From Paracoccaceae bacterium (GTDB taxonomy: Bacteria; Pseudomonadota; Alphaproteobacteria; Rhodobacterales; Rhodobacteraceae), in NCBI GenBank assembly GCA_016936395.1, contig JAFGXY010000069.1:1-59106 (forward strand): a DNA stretch of 59,106 nucleotides, given 5' to 3'. Shown here in pieces: positions 1-8,865 of the stretch (the stretch's first letter is position 1; every line of letters starts with the position of its first letter). The notes beneath the pieces are model-generated. The model saw only the letters and a program-made list of their open reading frames with translations. It had not been told where the DNA came from and did no database searches. Both the position numbers and the translations under genes were made by a program.

Positions 1-12
1 AAGGGCTTATTT

Positions 13-87
13 TGGCTCCGGCGGTAGGGATCGAACCTACGACCAATTGATTAACAGTCAACTGCTCTACCGCTGAGCTACGCCGGA
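13..87 (-). tRNA. tRNA-Asn (anticodon GTT)
   Basis: Read on the minus strand, the segment folds as a complete cloverleaf. The acceptor stem is TCCGGCG paired with CGCCGGA, followed by discriminator G and an encoded CCA. The D-arm contains AGCTCAGCGGTAGAGC, the anticodon loop is CTGTTAA (anticodon GTT, asparagine), and the T-arm contains GGTTCGATCC. No intron or mismatch is visible. It lies at the left edge, downstream of the MBL-fold hydrolase on the same strand. Confidence 0.97.
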
Positions 88-145
88 ACACGTGGGGCCG
101 TATAGCAAGCGATTTCGGGGGCGTAAAGGGGACTTTGGCAAAAAG

Positions 146-1048
146 TCAGGCGGTCGCGCCTGTGAGGTGGAAAACGCTGTCTGCTTGTGGGGTTTGCGGC
201 CAGGCGACCACGTTTCTGTCCCAAAGATCAACAAGATGCGCCAAAACGTTGCGCTCGGCCGCGCCCAGCAGGGCCGGATCCGTGTCGCGATAGATCTGTC
301 TGGTCAGGCCCGCTGCGGTGGCCGGTCCAGTGCGCAGGGCAGCCAAAATCTCGGCCTCACGCTGGGTGCGGTGGTCTTGCAGGCTGCGCAGTCGCGCCTG
401 CACCGCGGCCACCGGCGCGCCATGACCGGGCAACATCAGACGCCAGTCCTGCGCCATCAGCAGGGCCAGCGACGTTCTATAGGCGCGCATGTCGCCATCG
501 GGGGGCGAGATCAGGCTGGAGGCCCAGCCCATGGCGTGGTCGCCCGACAGCAGGATATCGCCAAACCCAAGGCAGACATGGCTGCCCATGTGGCCGGGGG
601 TGTGGATCACCCGCAAGCTGGCCCCGGGGCAGGGCAACACCTCGTCATCGGCGATCAGCCGGTCGGGGCGAAACCCCGCATCCACGCCTTCACCGCCGCC
701 TTGCAGCCCCGCTTCGGCCAGATGCTGCATCAGCGGGCTGCGCCCCGCCTCGGCGGTGCCAAACGCCAGCACCGGCGCGCCGGTCAACGCCGACAGGCGC
801 CGCGCCGCGGCGGAATGGTCGCGGTGTGGGTGGGTCACGATGATCGCGCCGACAGCTTCTGCCGGGCCAAGCGCTGCCAGCAAGGCCGCCACGTGGGACG
901 GGTCATCCGGCCCCGGATCAACCAGCACCACCCCCGCGCCTTGCCCCAGAAGATAGCTGTTGGTGCCCGGCCCGGTCATGACCGAGGGGTTGGGTGCAAG
1001 CACCCGGCGCACATCCCTTGCCACCCATTCCACCACCCCTGCCTGCAT
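146..1048 (-). CDS. MBL-fold metallo-hydrolase (LACTB2/glyoxalase-II-like)
   Basis: This 300-aa cytoplasmic protein has the metallo-beta-lactamase fold. The zinc motif THPHRDHS lies at about residues 72-79 (H73, H75, D77, H78). Further metal ligands sit in HTPGH near residue 150, SGDH near 168 and GHG near 208. The C-terminal 80 residues look like the winged-helix tail of LACTB2-like members. No signal peptide is seen. The family includes thioesterases, ribonucleases and general hydrolases, so the substrate cannot be assigned. It is transcribed away from the sensor kinase that starts 46 bp to its right, so the two share a short divergent promoter region. Confidence 0.85.
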   Translation of the reverse strand: MQAGVVEWVARDVRRVLAPNPSVMTGPGTNSYLLGQGAGVVLVDPGPDDPSHVAALLAALGPAEAVGAIIVTHPHRDHSAAARRLSALTGAPVLAFGTAEAGRSPLMQHLAEAGLQGGGEGVDAGFRPDRLIADDEVLPCPGASLRVIHTPGHMGSHVCLGFGDILLSGDHAMGWASSLISPPDGDMRAYRTSLALLMAQDWRLMLPGHGAPVAAVQARLRSLQDHRTQREAEILAALRTGPATAAGLTRQIYRDTDPALLGAAERNVLAHLVDLWDRNVVAWPQTPQADSVFHLTGATA

Positions 1049-1094
1049 TGCTTGCCCGCTTTCTTTTGACCTCGCCGGGCGCTAGGCTGGTGCC

Positions 1095-2417
1095 ATGCGC
1101 TTCAGTCTCAAGCCCTTGTTGCCCCGCAGCCTGTTCGGTCGTGCCGCGCTTATTTTGGTGGTGCCCATCGTCACGATCCAGTTGATCGTGTCCATAGCCT
1201 TCATCCAGCGGCATTTCGAGGGTGTGACGCGGCAACTGGTGCAAGGCGTGCTGATCGAACTGGCGCTGCTGCGCGAGGCGGTCGATAAGGCCCCCGATGC
1301 AGGGGCGGCGATGACGGTGGCCGCGCCCTTGGCCGCCTCGTTCAATATGGACCTGACCTTGCCCGCTGCCGCTTTTGCCCCATCGGATCGGAAAAACTGG
1401 TTCGATCTTACCGGGGCGGCGGTGACGCAGGCGTTGCGCCAAGGGTTGCCCGATCTGGTGTCGGTCGATCTGGCGGCGGTGAACGGGCGCGTGCTTCTGG
1501 CCGAGGCCACGCGGCACGGGCCGATGCGGGTGGCGCTTGACCGCTCACGGGTGTCGGCGTCAAACCCGCATCAGCTTTTGGTGATCATGATCCTGGCGTC
1601 GATCCTGATGACCCTGATCGCCTATGTTTTCCTGCGTAACCAGTTGCGGCCGATCAAGAAACTGGCCGAAGCCGCCGAGGCGTTCGGCAAAGGCGAGGCC
1701 GTTCCCTACCGCCCGCGGGGCGCGTTGGAGGTACGGGCGGCGGGGGCCGCCTTCCTGGACATGCGGGCCCGGATCGAGCGGGCGCTGGAGACCCGCACCC
1801 GGATGCTGTCGGGCGTCAGCCACGATTTGCGCACCCCGATGACCCGGCTGCGCCTTGGCCTGTCGATGCTGCCGGAAGATGAGGACACGGCAGCCCTGCA
1901 ATCGGATCTGGCCGAGATGGAGCGGCTGGTCGATGATTTTCTGGCCTTTGTCCGGGGCGACGCGCTGGAAGAGCCGGTTCAGGCCGATCCGATGCAGATC
2001 GCCCGGCAGATCGTTGACAATGTGGCACGCTCGGGCCGTGCGCTGCGCTTGCTGCGAACGTTGGATCAGCCGGCGCTGGTCCGGATGCGGCCGCAAGCGG
2101 TGCAACGGGCGGTCGAGAATCTGGTGGCGAACGCCTTGCGCCACGCCAACACCGTGACGCTCTCGCTGGTGCTGACCGAGCGCTCCTTGCGTTTTGTTGT
2201 CGAGGATGACGGCCCCGGCATCCCCGAAAACCAGCGTGAGGCGGCTATGGCGCCCTTTGCCCGGCTGGACAGCGCGCGGGATCCCAACCGGGGCGGCGGC
2301 GTCGGGCTGGGCCTGTCGATCGCCGCCGATGTGGCGCGCAGCCATGGCGGGCGGCTGATGCTGGGCCGATCCGACACGCTGGGTGGCTTGCGGGCCGAGT
2401 TGCATCTGGCGCGTTAG
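1095..2417 (+). CDS. EnvZ-like membrane sensor histidine kinase
   Basis: This 440-aa kinase has two membrane segments (about residues 17-38 and 161-181) flanking a periplasmic sensor loop of about 120 residues. A HAMP linker follows (about 182-236), then a HisKA box with phospho-acceptor H243 in SHDLRTPMTRLR. The HATPase domain has an N-box near NALRHAN, a G1 box DDGPGIP and a G2 box GVGLGLS. The architecture is that of EnvZ/OmpB-type kinases. No response-regulator gene adjoins it, so the partner must be encoded elsewhere. Its TAG stop overlaps the stop of the convergent ABC ATPase, so no intergenic terminator exists between them. The stimulus is unknown. Confidence 0.85.
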   Translation: MRFSLKPLLPRSLFGRAALILVVPIVTIQLIVSIAFIQRHFEGVTRQLVQGVLIELALLREAVDKAPDAGAAMTVAAPLAASFNMDLTLPAAAFAPSDRKNWFDLTGAAVTQALRQGLPDLVSVDLAAVNGRVLLAEATRHGPMRVALDRSRVSASNPHQLLVIMILASILMTLIAYVFLRNQLRPIKKLAEAAEAFGKGEAVPYRPRGALEVRAAGAAFLDMRARIERALETRTRMLSGVSHDLRTPMTRLRLGLSMLPEDEDTAALQSDLAEMERLVDDFLAFVRGDALEEPVQADPMQIARQIVDNVARSGRALRLLRTLDQPALVRMRPQAVQRAVENLVANALRHANTVTLSLVLTERSLRFVVEDDGPGIPENQREAAMAPFARLDSARDPNRGGGVGLGLSIAADVARSHGGRLMLGRSDTLGGLRAELHLAR

Positions 2418-3067
2418 GGCGCCAGCGGCAGACCCAGCGGGGTGACGACGCGCCCGGCCGCCGCGCGCGCATCCTCGGCGTCATGCGTGACCAGAATTGC
2501 GGGCAGGCCTTCGCGTCTTATGCGATCCAGCACGAAACCACGGACCTGGGCGCGCAGATCGGCATCAAGGCGCGAGAACGGCTCATCCAGCAACAGGGCG
2601 CAGGGGGCGGCCAACAGCGTGCGCAGCAGCGCCACCCGTGCCCGCTGCCCGCCCGACAGCGTGGCAGGGTCGCAGTCGGCAAAGCCGGACAGATCTGCCG
2701 CTTGAAGGGCTGCCGCGATCCGGGCAGTGCGTGCAGCGCGGCCTTTGATGTCGGGCGGCAGGGCGAAGGCCAGATTGCCGCCGACCGACAGGTGCGGAAA
2801 AAGCACATCGTCCTGAAACAGCAGGCCAACCCGGCGCAGATGCGGGGGCAGGGCGGTGATGTCACGCCCTGCAAGCACGATGTGGCCCGAAAGGCGGAAC
2901 GCGGGTGCCAGCGTGCCCAGAATGGCGGCAAGCGCGGTGGATTTGCCCGCGCCCGACGGCCCCATGATCGTCAGCACCTCGCCGGGGCCGACGGTCAGGT
3001 TCAGCGCCACGATGGGCTGCCCGTCGCGGGTGACCCGCAGGTCTTGCAGGTGCAATGGCCCGCTCAT
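2414..3067 (-). CDS. ynjD: ABC transporter ATP-binding protein, YnjD/ThiQ-like
   Basis: This 217-aa ATPase begins at an ATG whose first bases overlap the TGA of the upstream permease gene (ATGA). Longer upstream reading in this frame is only antisense or frame shadow of the permease. Walker A is GPSGAGKST (about residues 33-41), the Q-loop is in LLFQDDVLFPHL, the signature motif is LSGGQRARVALLR, Walker B is ALLLDEPFSRLD and the H-loop is LVTHD. It energises import by the two neighbouring gene products. The gene order and protein types match the E. coli ynjBCD system, whose substrate is not firmly known; a ThiQ-type thiamine role is an alternative. Confidence 0.85.
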   Translation of the reverse strand: MSGPLHLQDLRVTRDGQPIVALNLTVGPGEVLTIMGPSGAGKSTALAAILGTLAPAFRLSGHIVLAGRDITALPPHLRRVGLLFQDDVLFPHLSVGGNLAFALPPDIKGRAARTARIAAALQAADLSGFADCDPATLSGGQRARVALLRTLLAAPCALLLDEPFSRLDADLRAQVRGFVLDRIRREGLPAILVTHDAEDARAAAGRVVTPLGLPLAP

Positions 3068-4737
3068 GCGGCAACCGCCATGCCGCGCCGGTGGCGAAAC
3101 GCCCAGGCTGGCAACAGCAGCGCGCAAGCAAACCCCAGTGCGGGCAGCAGCATTTGCAGCAGCGCATAGGCCCCGATCAGCCGCCGGTTGCCGCCCGATG
3201 CCAAGGCAACTGCCTCGGTCGTCAGCGTCTCGACCCGCCCGCCGCCGACCAGCAGCGTCGGAAGGTATTGCCCGACCGACACCGCAAGACCGACAGCCGA
3301 TGCGGTCAGCACCGGGCGCAGCAGCATCGGCAGGCGCAGGTGCCAGAACACCCGCGCGGGCGTGGCGCCCAAGGCCGCCCCCGCCACCGCGATCCGCCGG
3401 TCCCATGCCCGGTAAGCCGGGGCCAGCGACAAGAACAGATAGGGCAGCACGAACACCAGATGCGCCGCCGCGACCGCCAGCCAATGCCCCGCCATCCCTG
3501 CGCGCAAGGCGGCAACCTGCACCCCCGGCAGGAACGCCACCTGCGGCACAAGCAGCGGCAGATACAGCACCCACAGCGCCCCGGCCCCGGGGACAAGGTC
3601 GAAGCGATGCTCGGCCTCCAGACAGGCCAGCACCAAGGCCAAGGCCAGCAGCGTCGCCAAGGCCGCGATCCCCAGCGTCAGCGTCGCCGTCTGCGCCAGG
3701 TCAGGCGCGGCCCGGGTCCAGGTGTTAAGGTTCAGGCTGGCTGGCACGGCGTCGGGAAACGACCACAGCCCCGCAAAAGACCACAGCGCCAGCCCTGCCA
3801 GCCCAAAGACCAGCCCCCCGCCGATCAGCCCCCCCAGCAAAGCGGCGATCACGTTGGCCGGGCCATCGGCACCTTGCCCCCGCATCCCGCGATGCGCCAA
3901 GCCGATCAGCGCTGATTTGGCCAACCGTTCGGCCAGATGCCACAGGCCAAGTGCGCCCAGCACCAGCCCGACCTGCACCAATGCCCCGGCGGCAGCGGTG
4001 GCGCGGCCGGTCAACTGCGGGTCGGCCATCCAGATCACCACTTGTGCCGACAGGGTATAAGGTCGGGTCGGGCCAAGGATCATTGCCATTTCGACCGCCG
4101 TCATCGAATAGGCCAGAACCGCATAAAAAGGCAGCCGCAACTGCCTGTAAAGGCTTGGCAATACGGAAACGGCAAAGCTTGCGACACGCCCCGCGCCCAG
4201 GCTTTGCGCCACCTGCATCCGCCGCGCGGCATCGGTCTGCGGCAGGGCGGCAAGCGCCATCAGGAACAGGAACGGCACCTCTTTGGCAACCAGGCCAAGG
4301 GTCAGGGCAAGGCCGAAGGGGTCGTTCAGCAGCAAGAGGTCTGGTGGCTGGGTCCAGCCGGTGGCCCAGGGCGACAGAACCCGGGCGATCCAGCCCGAGG
4401 GGGCGATCAGGAACGCAAGACCAAGGGCTGCGGCGGCATGGGGCACCGACAACAGCGGGGCCAGCAGATGCTGAACCGCTGCGAAGGCCCGTGTCCCCCA
4501 CAGGCTTGCGACCGGCAGCAGCGTGATGGCCAGGGACAGGGCCGCCGAGCCAAGCCCGGTGACCAGCGAAATTCCAGCCGCACGGGGCAGGCCTGGCCAC
4601 TGAAGAAGTGCCTGTATCCCCTTGGCGTCATTGGCAAAGGCGGGGATCACCGTACCCGCCAACCCGGCCAGAACCGGCACCGTCAACAGCGCCAGCGTGA
4701 TCCGTGGGGCCTGCCGCAGCAGGCCGGCCATGATCAT
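3064..4737 (-). CDS. ynjC: ABC transporter permease, two fused halves (YnjC-like)
   Basis: This 557-aa integral membrane protein consists of two homologous permease halves of about six segments each, typical of YnjC, ThiP and FbpB. EAA-loop-like stretches occur near residues 155-185 (VAQSLGAGRVASF) and 440-470 (AGAALGATPARVFWH), which contact the ATPase. It starts with ATG overlapping the stop of the substrate-binding protein gene, and its own stop overlaps the ATPase start. The three genes therefore form one translationally coupled unit. A Met at residue 3 is an alternative start. The assignment to the YnjC branch rests mainly on the YnjB-type binding protein beside it. Confidence 0.82.
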   Translation of the reverse strand: MIMAGLLRQAPRITLALLTVPVLAGLAGTVIPAFANDAKGIQALLQWPGLPRAAGISLVTGLGSAALSLAITLLPVASLWGTRAFAAVQHLLAPLLSVPHAAAALGLAFLIAPSGWIARVLSPWATGWTQPPDLLLLNDPFGLALTLGLVAKEVPFLFLMALAALPQTDAARRMQVAQSLGAGRVASFAVSVLPSLYRQLRLPFYAVLAYSMTAVEMAMILGPTRPYTLSAQVVIWMADPQLTGRATAAAGALVQVGLVLGALGLWHLAERLAKSALIGLAHRGMRGQGADGPANVIAALLGGLIGGGLVFGLAGLALWSFAGLWSFPDAVPASLNLNTWTRAAPDLAQTATLTLGIAALATLLALALVLACLEAEHRFDLVPGAGALWVLYLPLLVPQVAFLPGVQVAALRAGMAGHWLAVAAAHLVFVLPYLFLSLAPAYRAWDRRIAVAGAALGATPARVFWHLRLPMLLRPVLTASAVGLAVSVGQYLPTLLVGGGRVETLTTEAVALASGGNRRLIGAYALLQMLLPALGFACALLLPAWAFRHRRGMAVAA

Positions 4738-5933
4738 TGGGCAACGCCGTAGCGTTCGATCCAGTCTTGCGCGATCCGCACCATCCAGCTTGCATGCGGC
4801 TCCAGCAGGGCCGGCCCAAGGTCGGCGGGCGCCAGGGTGGCCACGCCCAGATCGAGCGCGTCAAACCGCGCGCGACTTGAGGTATCGAGTGAAGACAGGT
4901 TCAGAACTGTCTGGAAACCCAAGACATTCGGGTCTTGGGCGCGGGCCTGAACCTCGGGGTCCAGCAGCAGGTTTGCTACCACCTGCGCCCCCGCCTGATG
5001 GGCTGCGTTGAACGGGATTGCCACGAAGGAGGCATTGCCGATGGTGCCGCCTTCCAGCGTGAAGGTGCGCATCGTGTCGGGCAGATGGCCTGCCGCGATC
5101 TCGGCACTGGCACGGCCCGGGTTGAAGGCAAAGCCGAAGTCCACCTCGGCATCCGCCAGAAGCTGGCCCAGAGCGGGTTCGTTCTGCGGATAGGCCTTGC
5201 CCGCGCGCCACAGCGCCGGGGTGATCTGGTCCAGCCAGGCCCACATCGGTGCGACCTTGGCGGCATAGCTTGCGTCATCGACCGGCATTTGCAGAACCGA
5301 CGGGTCGGCAAGCGTGCCGTAGGCGACCTGTTTCAGAAACGTGGTGCCCAGATAATCGGGCGGTTGCGGATAGGTAAAGCGGCCGGGGTTGGCGATGATC
5401 CAGTCCTTCAGCGCGGCAAGGGTCTGCGGCGGCTGCGGCAGGCGGGCCGCATCGTATTCGAACACAAGCTGCGCCATCGCCCATGGCGATTCATAGCCGT
5501 CTGTGGGCAGGGTGAAGTCGGTCACCACTGCCGGTTTGCCCGCCACATCGACCAGCCCCCAGTTCGGCAGGCCGGTGGCAAAGGGGCCAAACAGCAGGCC
5601 CGCGTCTTTCATCGCGGCAAAGTTTTCGCCGTTGATCCAGATCAGGTCCACCGCGCCGCCGGTGGTGATGCCCGCGTCGCGTTCGGCCAGCACCTGGGTT
5701 ACGGCATCGGCGGTGGAGGCCAGTTTCACATGCGCGACCGCAACGCCATGCCGCGCCTGTGCCTGTTCGCCCACCCAGGCGATGAAATCGTTGATCTTCG
5801 GGTCACCGCCCCAGGCGTGCCAGTAAACGGTCTGGCCCTTGGCTTCGGCCAACACTGTCTCCCATGCGGTCTGGGCATGGGCGGGCAGGGCAAAAAGGGC
5901 GGCACTGGCCAGCAGAAAGTGGCGACGAAGCAT
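4734..5933 (-). CDS. ynjB: ABC transporter periplasmic substrate-binding protein (YnjB family)
   Basis: This 399-aa protein starts with a Sec signal peptide (about residues 1-20, cleavage after AHA). The mature N-terminus carries the stretch VYWHAWGGDPKINDF, and further on VDLIWINGENFAAMK, both of which I recognise as characteristic of the YnjB family (COG4134). It captures the substrate in the periplasm and delivers it to the YnjC/YnjD transporter encoded downstream with 4-nt overlaps. The ATG used here has a strong GAGGGGGG ribosome binding site about 9 nt upstream. Reading further upstream in this frame lacks family similarity. The substrate is unknown. Confidence 0.85.
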   Translation of the reverse strand: MLRRHFLLASAALFALPAHAQTAWETVLAEAKGQTVYWHAWGGDPKINDFIAWVGEQAQARHGVAVAHVKLASTADAVTQVLAERDAGITTGGAVDLIWINGENFAAMKDAGLLFGPFATGLPNWGLVDVAGKPAVVTDFTLPTDGYESPWAMAQLVFEYDAARLPQPPQTLAALKDWIIANPGRFTYPQPPDYLGTTFLKQVAYGTLADPSVLQMPVDDASYAAKVAPMWAWLDQITPALWRAGKAYPQNEPALGQLLADAEVDFGFAFNPGRASAEIAAGHLPDTMRTFTLEGGTIGNASFVAIPFNAAHQAGAQVVANLLLDPEVQARAQDPNVLGFQTVLNLSSLDTSSRARFDALDLGVATLAPADLGPALLEPHASWMVRIAQDWIERYGVAQ

Positions 5934-5940
5934 GAAGAAG

Positions 5941-6020
5941 ACCCCCCTCAGAATGATGGCCCGCTTGTCCGGACCGGTTGCTTCGGGATAGGCAAGAGCA
6001 ATACCGCCGCGCAAGGGGGT
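5941..6020 (-). promoter_or_regulatory. Possible long-range pairing that hides the ynjB ribosome binding site
   Basis: In the ynjB leader RNA, ACCCCCTT (complement of 6013-6020) can pair with the GGGGGGT of the ribosome binding site (complement of 5941-5947), enclosing about 65 nt. Pairing would occlude translation initiation. No TPP-riboswitch core (CTGAGA or ACCTGATC) is present. This is a sequence observation only; function is inferred. Confidence 0.25.
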
Positions 6021-6141
6021 TTCGTGACGCACACTCGGTTGTGAGCCATGCAAACACGGGCGCCTGCGCAACTGAACCGCGTCTGCCCAACCGAACGGCC
6101 CGAGCCACCGACGCGAAAGCCACAACAAAGGACAGTCGCCA

Positions 6142-6771
6142 ATGTTTGACGGGATGATGCGCCGCCTGATCGACCCGCCCCTAAACCGGGCGGGGCGCTG
6201 GCTGGCGGCGCGTGGCGTTGGTGCCAATGGCATCACGCTGGCGGGCTTGGGCTTTGGTCTGGCGGCGGCGGCGATGATCGCCACGGGTCTGCCGGCATGG
6301 GCGGCGCTGGGGCCTTTGCTGGTGGGGCGGGTTTTCGATGGGCTGGACGGGGCGGTGGCGCGGGCGACGACCAAGACCGATTTCGGCGGATTTCTGGACA
6401 TCTTTTGCGATTTCGTTTTCTACGCGGCCATTCCACTGGCCTTTGTGCTGCGTGACCCTGCCAGCAATGGCGTGGCGGGTGCGGTCTTGCTGGCCAGTTT
6501 TTATGTCAATGCCGCCAGCTTTCTGGGCTTTGCGATCCTGGCCGAAAAGCGCCGGATGACAACCGTGCAGCAGGGCGAAAAATCGCTTTACTATGCTGTC
6601 GGGCTGCTGGAAGGCACGGAAACCATAGGGTTCTTCGCCTTTCTCTGCCTGGCCCCTGCGCTGTTTGCGCCCGCCGCGCTGATCTTTGGCGCGCTGTGTG
6701 TCGTGACAGCCGCCGCGCGGGTGGTCTTGGCGCGGCGGGTGTTTTCCGACCGGTCGGTTTCGGGCAGCTAG
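6142..6771 (+). CDS. CDP-alcohol phosphatidyltransferase family protein
   Basis: This 209-aa membrane enzyme transfers a phosphatidyl group from a CDP-alcohol to an acceptor alcohol in phospholipid synthesis. The family signature is complete: D66, D69, G70, A73, R74, G82, D86 and D90, within DGLDGAVARATTKTDF and GGFLDIFCDF. Those Asp residues bind the divalent metal and the CDP moiety. Several hydrophobic helices follow. The acceptor (glycerol-phosphate, serine, choline or inositol type) cannot be read from the sequence. It is transcribed divergently from ynjB, and its stop overlaps the convergent photolyase-like gene by 4 nt. Confidence 0.85.
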   Translation: MFDGMMRRLIDPPLNRAGRWLAARGVGANGITLAGLGFGLAAAAMIATGLPAWAALGPLLVGRVFDGLDGAVARATTKTDFGGFLDIFCDFVFYAAIPLAFVLRDPASNGVAGAVLLASFYVNAASFLGFAILAEKRRMTTVQQGEKSLYYAVGLLEGTETIGFFAFLCLAPALFAPAALIFGALCVVTAAARVVLARRVFSDRSVSGS

Positions 6772-7970
6772 ATCAGTCCGCGCACCGCTGCGCGGAACCG
6801 GGCAAAGTCATCGGTGGCCAGCGGCCATGCAGCGGCATCATAGGGCCGCATCGCCCGGATCAGGCGGATGTTTTCGGCGGCCAACCGGGTGTCGAGCGAG
6901 TCGAGCAGGCTTGCGACCGGCCCGACCGGGGCGAAGGGGGTGATGACCTGCATCGCCTCGGTCTGAATGGCCCAGGTGACCAGCGCATCAACCGCGCCGC
7001 GGCCGATGAAGGGCTTGTGATACGGACCGATGTCGGACGACAGCCGGTCGGCACAGTCGCGCACGGCACCGCGCAGAAAATCGGTGATCACGGCTGACAC
7101 CGGCTGCGGCGACCGGCCCGAGGGGGCCAGCAGAAAGGCGGTGCCAAGCGGACGCAACCCCGCCTCCAGCAACCAGTCCGGCGACAGGTCTTCTTCATGC
7201 AGCAGCAGGGCCGTCGGAAGCTTGTGATCCCAGGCGCCGCCCTGCGGACAGGGGCCAGCGGGGGGGGTGACGCCGCCCTGTACCGCGACTGAGGTCTGCG
7301 CCAGACCCTGAGGCAGATGCAACCCGCCACTTTGCCGGGCTATGGCGTCGGGCGTGGCCAGAAATGCCTGACCGGGCACGTGCAATCCGGCAACCCACCG
7401 CCAAGACAGCGTGTTCGAGGCCGGATCGCCATCCAGCAGATGGCGCATGAAGTGGTCGGCCCCCAGTTCCCAGGGCAGGTGCAGGGTGAAGATCCAGATC
7501 GAGGCGAAGTTCAGCCGCTGATGATTGTGCAGATAGCCGCCATCGCGCAGCGCCCGCGCCCAGTGGTCAAAGCCAGCAATGCCGGTGCGGCCATCGACTG
7601 CCGCTTCATAGGTGGCGGACAGATCACGGTCCGTCTCCAGCCGGCGCAACCCGGCGATGACGCCTGACTGCGTATCGCGCCAGACCTTCGGGCGCATTTG
7701 CAGCCAGCCCTTCCAATAGGCGCGCGACAGGATTTCGGTCACGAACGGTTCGGAGGCCGTACCGTGCGACTGTTGCAAGGCGGCGATGACCTGTTCTTCG
7801 GTCACGATCCGGTGCCGCAGATAGGGCGAGAGCATCGACACATGCGGTTGGCCCGCGCTGTGGGCATCACGCTGTGTCGCATCCTGCACTGCGGCGAACT
7901 TGATGAAGCTTTCCAGGTGCGCCAATGCCGCAGACCGGGTCGGCGCAAAGAGGTGTTTGGGATATTCCAT
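6768..7970 (-). CDS. Photolyase/cryptochrome-family FAD protein with permuted domains
   Basis: In this 400-aa protein, residues 1-240 resemble the FAD-binding domain of DNA photolyases: SMLSPYLRHRIVTEEQV (45-61), a WKGWLQMRPKVW stretch (86-97), LHNHQRLNFASIW (147-159), and LLDGDPASNTLSWRW (178-192), near the flavin. This domain is normally C-terminal. Here it comes first, and residues 250-400 contain alternating strands and helices (for example TALLLHEEDLSPDWL, and ending in WPLATDDFARF) that resemble the alpha/beta antenna domain normally N-terminal. I infer a circular permutation. Likely roles are light-driven DNA repair or light sensing. The start codon lies at the family-like N-terminus. 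Confidence 0.7.
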   Translation of the reverse strand: MEYPKHLFAPTRSAALAHLESFIKFAAVQDATQRDAHSAGQPHVSMLSPYLRHRIVTEEQVIAALQQSHGTASEPFVTEILSRAYWKGWLQMRPKVWRDTQSGVIAGLRRLETDRDLSATYEAAVDGRTGIAGFDHWARALRDGGYLHNHQRLNFASIWIFTLHLPWELGADHFMRHLLDGDPASNTLSWRWVAGLHVPGQAFLATPDAIARQSGGLHLPQGLAQTSVAVQGGVTPPAGPCPQGGAWDHKLPTALLLHEEDLSPDWLLEAGLRPLGTAFLLAPSGRSPQPVSAVITDFLRGAVRDCADRLSSDIGPYHKPFIGRGAVDALVTWAIQTEAMQVITPFAPVGPVASLLDSLDTRLAAENIRLIRAMRPYDAAAWPLATDDFARFRAAVRGLI

Positions 7971-8134
7971 AAGCTTGCGGCCTTAGGGCGGGTTCAGGTC
8001 AGATCAAGTCGGTCTGTGTGACAAATGCCGTGCCAAGAAAGGCCACCTGCCCTTGCAGCCCCCGCATCGCCCAACTAAGACTCTGTCAACCATCGCCAGA
8101 TATTCCTTCACAAGACATCCAAGAGGCAGGCCAG

Positions 8135-8767
8135 ATGCGCGACCCCGTTGACCATTACATGAACACACTTGTCCCCATGGTAGTAGAACAAACCAGCCGT
8201 GGCGAACGTGCGTATGACATTTTCAGCCGCATGCTGAAGGAACGGATCATCTTTCTGTCGGGCCCGGTGCATGACGGCATGTCGTCGCTGATCTGCGCGC
8301 AGTTGCTGTTTCTTGAGGCGGAAAATCCGTCCAAGGAAATCAGCATGTATATCAACAGCCCCGGCGGCGTTGTGACAAGCGGTTTGTCGATCTATGACAC
8401 CATGCAATACATCAAACCCAAGGTCAGCACGCTGGTGATCGGGCAGGCGGCGTCGATGGGGTCGCTTTTGCTGACGGCCGGCGAAAAGGGCATGCGGTTT
8501 TCCCTGCCCAACAGCCGGGTGATGGTGCACCAGCCATCGGGCGGCTATCAGGGGCAGGCGACCGATATCATGATCCACGCGCGCGAGACGGAAAAGCTCA
8601 AGCGCCGCTTGAACGAGATTTACGTCAAGCACACCGGCAACGATTACGACACCGTCGAAGCCGCCCTGGAACGGGACAATTTCATGTCGGCCGAGGACGC
8701 GAAGGCCTGGGGTCTGATCGACGAGATCGTGGAAAGCCGCGGCAAGGCGGACGACACAACGAAGTGA
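8135..8767 (+). CDS. clpP: ATP-dependent Clp protease proteolytic subunit ClpP
   Basis: This 210-aa serine peptidase forms the tetradecameric proteolytic chamber that works with ClpX or ClpA. The catalytic triad is S107 (GQAASMGS), H132 (MVHQPSGG) and D181. The ATG is chosen because [10 protein letters not shown] matches the alphaproteobacterial N-terminus; an AGGCAGG ribosome binding site lies just upstream. An in-frame extension of 39 residues upstream has no family similarity. It precedes clpX in the same direction, the usual arrangement, separated by about 98 bp holding a terminator-like hairpin. It acts in the cytoplasm in protein quality control and regulated proteolysis. Confidence 0.97.
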   Translation: MRDPVDHYMNTLVPMVVEQTSRGERAYDIFSRMLKERIIFLSGPVHDGMSSLICAQLLFLEAENPSKEISMYINSPGGVVTSGLSIYDTMQYIKPKVSTLVIGQAASMGSLLLTAGEKGMRFSLPNSRVMVHQPSGGYQGQATDIMIHARETEKLKRRLNEIYVKHTGNDYDTVEAALERDNFMSAEDAKAWGLIDEIVESRGKADDTTK

Positions 8768-8772
8768 CAATT

Positions 8773-8806
8773 TCGCTCCCGGTCCGACGCAGGCCGGGGG
8801 CGATTT
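8773..8806 (+). terminator. Terminator-like hairpin between clpP and clpX
   Basis: TCGCTCCCGG (8773-8782) pairs with CCGGGGGCGA (8794-8803) around an 11-nt loop with a single G-U pair, followed by TTT. The short T-run suggests attenuation rather than full termination of clpP transcription before clpX. Confidence 0.45.
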
Positions 8807-8865
8807 GACATTGTGGAGGGTCGGGGCTTGGCCTACACTTTCCAGTGACAAGGTTGAGGATACCC

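Noticed and set aside
92..1069. Open frame on the plus strand opposite the MBL hydrolase
   Set aside because: Antisense to a gene with clear zinc motifs, composition typical of shadow.
5934..6141. TPP (thiamine) riboswitch before ynjB
   Set aside because: No CTGAGA or ACCTGATC core could be found in the leader on the minus strand.
8040..8134. Heat-shock (sigma-32) promoter before clpP
   Set aside because: CTTGCA with a 17-bp spacer and CTAAGA is present, but the -10 part matches poorly, so it was not reported as a feature.
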